This document shows, piece after piece, positions 6,789 to 10,729 of a stretch of 10,729 nt of DNA (position 1 is the stretch's first letter; the number at the start of each line of letters is the position of its first letter). This DNA comes from an uncultured Anaerosporobacter sp. Lineage in GTDB: Bacteria; Bacillota; Clostridia; Lachnospirales; Lachnospiraceae. The stretch covers positions 1-10,729 of the forward strand of contig CALZJY010000035.1 in the NCBI GenBank assembly GCA_945787925.1, given 5' to 3'. The position numbers and the translations under genes are program-made. The notes under the pieces were generated by a model. That model did not search any database, was not told the origin of the DNA, and saw only the letters and a program-made list of their open reading frames with translations.

Positions 6789-7523
6789 CTAGCAATCACC
6801 TAGTTCCTTCTCCCCCTGTACTGTCTGTAAATAATATTGCTCTAAATTCATCCCCTTGCAAAGCAACTCCTCTTTTCGCCCGCTGGCGATTTGCCTCCCC
6901 TGGTCCATGATTACGATCTTATCACAGATTCGCTCGATTTCCTGAAAATAATGGCCTGTATATAGCATACTTACTCCTGTGCGATTGAGTTCTAGAATGG
7001 CATCTAAAATAGCATTTCTAGAGAGCACGTCCAAGCCTACGGTTGGCTCATCCATTACAACAATGCTCGGATTATGTAATAAAGCCACTCCAATATTGAT
7101 CCTTCGTTTCATGCCTCCCGAATAGGTACCTACCTTCCTTCTAAGATCCTCTTCAGAAAGGTGCATCAATGCTCCTACCCTTGTTATGGCATCTCTTAAT
7201 TCCTTTCCACGCAACCCATATGAACGCCCGAAAAACTTAAGATTGTCTAATCCCGACAGGGATTCATACAAGGCGATGTCCTGTGGGACGTACCCTAATA
7301 TGCTTCGCATCTTTTTTGGGTGTCTTACAATGCTTGTACCATCTAATAAGATGTCTCCTTCATCAGGGACAAGCAAGGTTGCGATCATGGCGATGGTCGT
7401 GGACTTTCCCGCACCATTGGTTCCTAGCAGGCCCACGATTTCTCCATCGCCAATCTGAAAGGATACATGGTCTACTGCTAGCTTTTTCTTATATCGTTTG
7501 GTTACGTTGTTCAATTCAAGCAT
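6789..7523 (-). CDS. ABC transporter ATP-binding protein (CcmA / ABC-2 exporter type)
   Basis: A 244-residue nucleotide-binding subunit that would energise a membrane permease, most likely an ABC-2-type exporter. Motifs, numbered from the start used here: Walker A GTNGAGKST (34-42), Q-loop VPQD (79-82), signature YSGGM (134-138, replacing LSGGQ, as is common in the CcmA group), Walker B VVMDEPT (155-161), D-loop GLD, and an H-loop histidine in YTGH (188-191). The catalytic set is complete. An ATG two codons upstream (7527-7529) lies too close to the AAGGA site, so 7523 is preferred. No permease gene is adjacent on either side: the next gene is the TPR/AAA-like protein and the upstream neighbour is SRP RNA. 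The permease must be encoded elsewhere, or the complex is unusual. Confidence 0.9.
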   Translation of the reverse strand: MLELNNVTKRYKKKLAVDHVSFQIGDGEIVGLLGTNGAGKSTTIAMIATLLVPDEGDILLDGTSIVRHPKKMRSILGYVPQDIALYESLSGLDNLKFFGRSYGLRGKELRDAITRVGALMHLSEEDLRRKVGTYSGGMKRRINIGVALLHNPSIVVMDEPTVGLDVLSRNAILDAILELNRTGVSMLYTGHYFQEIERICDKIVIMDQGRQIASGRKEELLCKGMNLEQYYLQTVQGEKELGDC

Positions 7524-7531
7524 GCCCATCT

Positions 7532-7536
7532 TCCTT
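7532..7536 (-). promoter_or_regulatory. Ribosome binding site deciding the ABC ATPase start
   Basis: AAGGA on the minus strand is 8 nt from ATG 7521-7523 but only 2 nt from ATG 7527-7529, which favours the downstream start. Confidence 0.65.
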
Positions 7537-7597
7537 TTCTTTTTATTTCTTATGATCGTATGCAGATCTATGTGCGAGTTCTTTGGGGTTTGCTCCT

Positions 7598-7626
7598 ATT
7601 ATAAACTAGAGTTGCCTAAAGTTCTA
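7598..7626 (-). promoter_or_regulatory. Probable promoter of the ABC ATPase gene
   Basis: A perfect TATAAT (7598-7603) on the minus strand has a weak -35, TAGAAC (7621-7626, 3/6), 17 bp upstream. The predicted leader to the ATG is about 70 nt. It lies downstream of the SRP RNA terminator, so the ABC/TPR pair probably starts here. The rest of 7627-7744 shows no gene. Confidence 0.5.
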
Positions 7627-7744
7627 TCTTTATATCCTTTCATTGACAACAAAATTCTTCCTTTTCACCGAGTATGTATCCTACGTCATTCTTTCTCGGG
7701 CGTTTTTTATCGTATACGGGATTCTTCGCAATTTCCTATGCAAT

Positions 7745-7773
7745 AAAAAAATCGCCTACGAACTCGCAGACGA
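7745..7773 (-). terminator. Rho-independent terminator of the SRP RNA
   Basis: On the minus strand TCGTCTGCG (7765-7773) pairs with CGTAGGCGA (7752-7760), a 9-bp stem with two G-U pairs and a 4-nt loop, followed by seven T residues. It ends the SRP RNA transcript about 20 nt past the closing helix of the mature RNA. Confidence 0.88.
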
Positions 7774-7790
7774 CTATTTCTTATATTTAA

Positions 7791-8055
7791 CTCCGTGCAT
7801 CTTGCTTTGAATCTACTTCATAAGCGTTACCTCTACAGTTAACTCGGCTCAGGCGACCTTACGGCACACAAGAGTGTTTGCTTAGTGCTGCTTCATTCCT
7901 GACCTGACACGGTTCACAAATTCCTGTTGCGCAAGACCCAAACGTCAACATCACTTATAGAGGGCAGCCCTACAAATATAGACCCGAGGCAAAACATCAC
8001 CCCTGCTGTAGCGGATTGCAGGTTCAGGGCACCGCTATCTCCCCGGCTGCACGGA
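7791..8055 (-). ncRNA. ffs: Signal recognition particle RNA, large bacterial type (4.5S/scRNA homologue)
   Basis: The SRP RNA pairs with Ffh and targets ribosomes making membrane and secreted proteins. The S-domain hairpin is unmistakable: GTCAGGTCA, a GGAA tetraloop (7896-7899) and TGAAGCAGC, with the Ffh-binding internal loop, all within 7888-7909 and read on the minus strand. The 5' part (about 7990-8050) carries the Alu-domain sequence of the Bacillus/Clostridium long form: GGGGAGATAGCGGTGCCC, then AATCCGCTACAGCAGGG. The ends pair: TCCGTGCA (8048-8055) with TGCACGGA (7792-7799). The resulting length of about 265 nt fits the long form rather than the 114-nt E. coli form. Ends are set by this closing helix; the primary transcript has a leader of roughly 25 nt and a 3' trailer to the terminator. 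Open frames across it are not genes. Confidence 0.96.
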
Positions 8056-8085
8056 AACTTTATAAACTTTTTGAATGTAATGTCT

Positions 8086-8114
8086 AGTATACTTGGTTTT
8101 TTGGTATCTGTCAA
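8086..8114 (-). promoter_or_regulatory. Promoter of the SRP RNA
   Basis: On the minus strand TTGACA (8109-8114, perfect) and TATACT (8086-8091, 5/6) are separated by exactly 17 bp. Such a near-consensus promoter fits an abundant stable RNA. Transcription should start near 8078-8081. Confidence 0.92.
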
Positions 8115-8145
8115 GACCATTTCCTTCGCGGAACAAAACCCATTG

Positions 8146-8637
8146 TTATTCTTCTGCCAAACCTTGCTTGTTTTGCAGCTTTAGAAGCCTTTTCTTTTCT
8201 CGTAACTCTTTGAAAAATTGTTGTAATAAATTAGAGCATTCCTCTTCCATTACCCCTTTTTCGACTTCTACCTGATGGTTAAAGCCTTTCATATCTAACA
8301 GGTTGATGACAGAACCTGCACATCCCGCCTTAGGATTCATGCATCCGATGACTACCTTGTCCACTCTCGCCTGCACGATGGCTCCTGCGCACATCTGGCA
8401 GGGCTCTAGCGTTACGTACATGGTACAGCCTTCTAGTCTCCAGTCATTCAATACCTTTGATGCTTTTTGTATGGCTAGAATCTCCGCATGGGCAAGAGTG
8501 GATTTCTTGTAGTTTCGCTTGTTGTATGCTCTTGCAATAATCTTTCCTTCATAGACGATCACGCAGCCGATGGGCACTTCATCGATCTTATACGCTTTCT
8601 TGGCCTGCTTGATTGCCTCTTTCATAAATTTCTCCAT
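8146..8637 (-). CDS. tadA: tRNA-specific adenosine deaminase (A34 to inosine)
   Basis: A 163-residue zinc-dependent deaminase that converts wobble A34 to inosine in tRNA-Arg(ACG), so one tRNA reads CGU, CGC and CGA. The sequence shows the cytidine-deaminase fold motifs: EVPIGCVIV (20-28), the zinc and proton-shuttle motif HAE (50-52) and PCQMCAGA (79-86), where both cysteines are zinc ligands. These fall in the usual spacing and the length is typical. The C-terminal FFKELREKKR helix is also characteristic of TadA. The start ATG is preceded by GGAGGAG (8645-8651), 7 nt upstream. It lies just ahead of the SRP RNA gene: 31 bp separate its stop codon from the SRP -35, with no terminator seen between, so read-through into ffs is possible. 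Its promoter overlaps that of the divergent radical SAM gene. Confidence 0.95.
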   Translation of the reverse strand: MEKFMKEAIKQAKKAYKIDEVPIGCVIVYEGKIIARAYNKRNYKKSTLAHAEILAIQKASKVLNDWRLEGCTMYVTLEPCQMCAGAIVQARVDKVVIGCMNPKAGCAGSVINLLDMKGFNHQVEVEKGVMEEECSNLLQQFFKELREKKRLLKLQNKQGLAEE

Positions 8638-8659
8638 GCATGTTCTCCTCCATTATTTC

Positions 8660-8687
8660 TTGAATCCTGTAGTATAATATTTATAAT
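8660..8687 (+). promoter_or_regulatory. Promoter of the radical SAM activase gene
   Basis: TTGAAT (8660-8665, 4/6) and a perfect TATAAT (8682-8687) are separated by 16 bp. The predicted start is near 8694, with a leader of about 48 nt. Its -10 coincides with the -10 of the opposing tadA promoter. Confidence 0.75.
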
Positions 8688-8711
8688 ACTAACAATACAT
8701 AGCAGTTTCAA
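8683..8711 (-). promoter_or_regulatory. Promoter of tadA
   Basis: On the minus strand TTGAAA (8706-8711, 4/6) and TATTAT (8683-8688, 5/6) are separated by 17 bp. The predicted start is near 8676, about 39 nt before the ATG. A nearby TATACT (8671-8676) is an alternative -10 but lacks a good -35. Confidence 0.7.
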
Positions 8712-8741
8712 CTACAACATTTTAGGAAAGAAGGTATCGCT

Positions 8742-9440
8742 ATGGTTCCCATCTATGGCCTTCAAAAGACCACGCTGTTAGATTACAGCCCTCATCTTGC
8801 ATCCACCATCTTCTTTGGACAATGCAACCTTCGTTGTCCATATTGCCAGAATTACGAGCTAATCACACCTGACTCCACACTTGGTACGATTTCTCCCGAA
8901 GAAATCTTCTCTCACTTACGAAAACGTAAACATCTGCTAGAAGGTGTCTGCATCTCTGGCGGGGAACCTACCCGTTATAAAGGATTGCCAGAATTCATAA
9001 GAAAAATCAAGGAACTCGGTTACCTTGTAAAATTAGATACGAATGGTACGAATCCTTCGATGCTAGCGGAATTAATGGACAAGCACCTGATTGATTACGT
9101 TGCGATGGACATAAAAAATAGCAGGGAACAGTACGGCAAGACCGTAGGGCTGCCCGGCATGCCTCTCTCTGCCATCGAAGACTCCGTCTCTCTTCTGACA
9201 AATAGCGACCTTTCTTACGAATTTCGGACGACCCTCGTAAAGGAATTCCATACGGAGGACGACCTGCTCGCAATTGGAGAATGGCTGCAAGGGGACTCTT
9301 CCTACTATCTACAAAACTTCCGGGATTCGGACACGGTACATGAGAAACAACTCCATTCCTTCACCCATGAAGAGCTGCTCAGATTCCTTCAAATTCTACT
9401 ACCATATCTACCAAATACGAAAATTCGAGGGAATTTTTAA
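8742..9440 (+). CDS. Radical SAM protein, anaerobic ribonucleotide reductase activase type (NrdG2-like)
   Basis: A 232-residue radical SAM enzyme. It opens with MVPIYGLQKTTLLDYSPHLA, the lead-in typical of NrdG2-type activases, then the [4Fe-4S]-binding C28-X3-C32-X2-C35 in CNLRCPYC and the SAM-binding GGEPT (73-77). KLDTNGT (97-103) and VAMDIKN (120-126) are further family landmarks. By family, it would use reduced cluster and SAM to install a glycyl radical on an anaerobic ribonucleotide reductase (NrdD); a related glycyl-radical enzyme is possible, since no nrdD lies in the window. It is shorter at the C terminus than activases with extra ferredoxin-like clusters and shows no second Cys cluster. 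The start has an AAAGAAGG site (8727-8734). It is transcribed divergently from tadA and convergently with the right-hand gene. Confidence 0.88.
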   Translation: MVPIYGLQKTTLLDYSPHLASTIFFGQCNLRCPYCQNYELITPDSTLGTISPEEIFSHLRKRKHLLEGVCISGGEPTRYKGLPEFIRKIKELGYLVKLDTNGTNPSMLAELMDKHLIDYVAMDIKNSREQYGKTVGLPGMPLSAIEDSVSLLTNSDLSYEFRTTLVKEFHTEDDLLAIGEWLQGDSSYYLQNFRDSDTVHEKQLHSFTHEELLRFLQILLPYLPNTKIRGNF

Positions 9441-9456
9441 TGGTTTTCCCTTCTTG

Positions 9457-9477
9457 CTTGCCGACAAAGTCGGCAAG
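9457..9477. repeat. Short perfect inverted repeat downstream of the activase
   Basis: CTTGCCGAC and GTCGGCAAG form a 9-bp perfect stem with a 3-nt AAA loop, 16 nt after the stop codon. No T-tract follows on either strand, so it is not a standard terminator. It may protect the 3' end of the mRNA or act as a pause hairpin. Confidence 0.6.
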
Positions 9478-9487
9478 TCGCAACGAC

Positions 9488-9531
9488 ACAAACAGCCGCT
9501 ATATTCCAAAAGGAATATAGCGGCTGTTTGT
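9488..9531. terminator. Bidirectional terminator between convergent genes
   Basis: A 20-bp perfect inverted repeat (9488-9507 and 9512-9531) with an AAAA/TTTT loop. The stem contains the GC-rich core CAGCCGC. Both flanks are only moderately T-rich (GTTTGTCTATTAT on the plus strand, GTTTGTGTCGTTG on the minus strand). Lying between the stop codons at 9440 (plus) and 9535 (minus), it probably ends both transcripts. Confidence 0.82.
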
Positions 9532-9534
9532 CTA

Positions 9535-10729
9535 TTATAAAATAATTTCCTGGCACCAATATCCAAACTCTCCCGAGTCATGGGCTGCCTGGGATAGTTT
9601 CTTAAATATCGTAAATCCAAACATATTCGCCATGAACTGCTCCCTACTGTGGTTCACTCCAGGAACCCCTAGTAAGTAATGGTATGCTCCCCCATCCTTC
9701 TCCATAAGGAATATAAGGTGGCGATACGTATAATATCCATGGAGCAAGAAGCTATTGTTTGCAAGGATCCAGTTTTCCATTGGAAAGATGCCAAGATCCT
9801 GTGGTGCAATCCTTACACATTCCTCTGCTTCTCCCTGCTCGAATGGCATGATCTTCGGATACTTGGCAAAGACTTTCTCCTCCATCACTCGTTTCACTTC
9901 TGCTGCGGCGAGCTGGCCTTCGATTCCGCCAATATGGAACTCGGAACGAATCTGTTCCTCGATCTTATGCTTCTCCTCTTCTGCCTGAGCTCCTCTCTTT
10001 GCTTCTTCTCGCTCCCTTTCAATCTCTTGGAGCCTTGCCTCTTTGATCTTCCATTCTTCCGAGATATGCTGCAAGTGGGCAACCTGTGCCTTCATCGTGG
10101 AAATCTCTTCTTGAATCTCGTCATACTCCTTGGCAGACTCACAGCTACGAAATGCCGTAAAACATTCGATTGCATTCCTTGGATTGATGCTTAGCGTATG
10201 GGGCGCTTCCTCTGATTCCTGATCCTGTGGGTGGTTTTGTTGTTCCGTACTTGTTTCCTGTACGGTCTCCTCTTTCTTAGATGTCTCTGCGGTTTCTTCG
10301 GCTTCCTTGCCCTCTGGCGGGAACAGGGTATTTAACAGCATCGTTCCAAATAACTCCTGCGCCTGCTGGTCTAATCGTTCCATCTTCTCCTGGCTTAATG
10401 GAAATGCCTTGCTTAATGGTTCTTGCTCTGGAACCTCCGCTACGTCCACAGCCATATCCTGTTCGGTTGCCGATTCCATCTGCTTTACTTCTACCTTGTC
10501 CTTACGTTGTTCCTTTTTCTCAATCGTTATATCTTCTTTTATATCAACTTTTTCTTCTATCTTCGTCTCGGTTTCGGTCTCCGTTTCTGTCTTCGTCTTT
10601 GATTCTGACTTCTTTTCTGGCTCAACATTTGCCTTTTTCATTGCTGCTACAAACGGATTCCTTCTTAGCAGTGGCGCAGGGGGCTCCTGCTCCTTTCGTT
10701 GCTGTTCCTGTTGTTGCTGTTCTTGTTCC
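9535..10729 (-). CDS. Large charged coiled-coil protein with a conserved C-terminal module, N-terminus outside the window
   Basis: At least 397 residues; the frame is open through the right edge, where it encodes E/Q-rich sequence (EQEQQQQEQQRKEQE) and a PLLRRNPFVAAM segment. The first in-window ATG (10639-10641) has no ribosome binding site and is probably internal. Numbered from that Met, the protein has a K/E/T-rich disordered region with a (TE)n run at 18-26, an acidic E/Q/T-rich region (about 110-148), a coiled coil (about 172-258), and a folded C-terminal part (about 260-368). The last holds APQDLGIFP, LHGYYTYRHLIF, YHYLLGVPGVNHSREQFMANMFGF and EFGYWCQEI. I associate this ending with large uncharacterised Lachnospiraceae proteins (possibly DUF6128), from memory and untested. 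No membrane segment is visible. Function unknown. It ends 4 nt before the bidirectional terminator. Confidence 0.8.
   Translation of the reverse strand, partial: EQEQQQQEQQRKEQEPPAPLLRRNPFVAAMKKANVEPEKKSESKTKTETETETETKIEEKVDIKEDITIEKKEQRKDKVEVKQMESATEQDMAVDVAEVPEQEPLSKAFPLSQEKMERLDQQAQELFGTMLLNTLFPPEGKEAEETAETSKKEETVQETSTEQQNHPQDQESEEAPHTLSINPRNAIECFTAFRSCESAKEYDEIQEEISTMKAQVAHLQHISEEWKIKEARLQEIEREREEAKRGAQAEEEKHKIEEQIRSEFHIGGIEGQLAAAEVKRVMEEKVFAKYPKIMPFEQGEAEECVRIAPQDLGIFPMENWILANNSFLLHGYYTYRHLIFLMEKDGGAYHYLLGVPGVNHSREQFMANMFGFTIFKKLSQAAHDSGEFGYWCQEIIL
10564..10590 (-). repeat. Short Thr-Glu coding repeat
   Basis: A 6-bp unit encoding Thr-Glu is repeated about four times (TETETETET) with synonymous drift between copies. 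The drift suggests it is not a freshly expanded or rapidly slipping tract. Confidence 0.7.

Noticed and set aside
6770..6799. Longer N-terminus of the TPR/AAA-like gene from GTG 6799
   Set aside because: It would overlap the ABC ATPase gene, and the GGAGG site points to ATG 6769.
7668..7699. CCGAG...CTCGG inverted repeat upstream of the ABC promoter
   Set aside because: Only 5 bp with a loop of about 22 nt, which is expected by chance.
7914..8184. Open reading frames on both strands of 68 to 85 codons between tadA and the ABC gene
   Set aside because: They lie across the SRP RNA and its promoter, have no ribosome binding site, and are explained by the RNA gene.
9007..9290. Minus-strand open frames opposite the radical SAM gene
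   Set aside because: They are shadows of a well-supported gene with catalytic motifs, and they have no homology-like features or ribosome binding sites of their own.
10564..10590. Phase-variable simple repeat in the TE tract
   Set aside because: The unit is 6 bp, so slippage would not change the frame, and the copies differ at synonymous positions.
10639..10641. ATG as the start of the right-hand gene
   Set aside because: The frame stays open upstream to the window edge and encodes similar E/Q-rich sequence. No Shine-Dalgarno precedes this ATG, so it is probably internal.

Overview
The window reads as a stretch of chromosome from a low-GC, anaerobic Gram-positive bacterium, most likely a member of the Lachnospiraceae (Clostridium cluster XIVa). 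This assignment is an inference. It rests on AT-rich sequence with strong AGGAGG-type ribosome binding sites and sigma-A-like promoters, a large clostridial/Bacillus-type SRP RNA, a CBS-DRTGG family II pyrophosphatase, an NrdG2-type radical SAM activase, and an E/Q-rich protein with a C-terminal module that I associate with this family.

Layout, left to right. (1) 1-246, minus: the first 82 codons of murA, with its own extended -10 promoter and a dyad-rich leader. (2) 3435-431, minus: a tight three-gene run of flavin reductase-like protein, OLD-like ATPase/TOPRIM nuclease and shikimate kinase-like protein. Gaps are 22 and 25 bp and one promoter near 3473-3502 serves the run. (3) 5231-3579, minus: family II (Mn-dependent) inorganic pyrophosphatase with CBS and DRTGG domains, starting at TTG and ending in a clear terminator. 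(4) 7523-5318, minus: an ABC transporter ATPase followed by a TPR protein whose C-terminal half looks like a degenerate AAA+ domain of the SpoVK/CbbX type. (5) 8055-7791, minus: SRP RNA (ffs) with a near-consensus promoter and a strong terminator. (6) 8637-8146, minus: tadA, divergent from (7) 8742-9440, plus: an NrdG2-type radical SAM activase; the two promoters share one -10 region. (8) 9535 to beyond the right edge, minus: the C-terminal part of a large charged, coiled-coil protein, convergent with the activase across a 20-bp perfect hairpin.

Most of the content is housekeeping: peptidoglycan precursor synthesis, pyrophosphate removal, tRNA wobble editing, protein targeting and anaerobic radical enzyme activation. 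The less ordinary parts are the OLD-like nuclease with a four-cysteine cluster embedded in an apparent metabolic operon, the shikimate kinase-like protein lacking a family substrate-binding arginine, the TPR/dead-AAA+ protein beside a lone ABC ATPase, and the tadA-ffs pair without the dnaX gene that often follows it. I saw no mobile element, CRISPR array, tRNA or rRNA. No gene-free stretch exceeds 300 bp.
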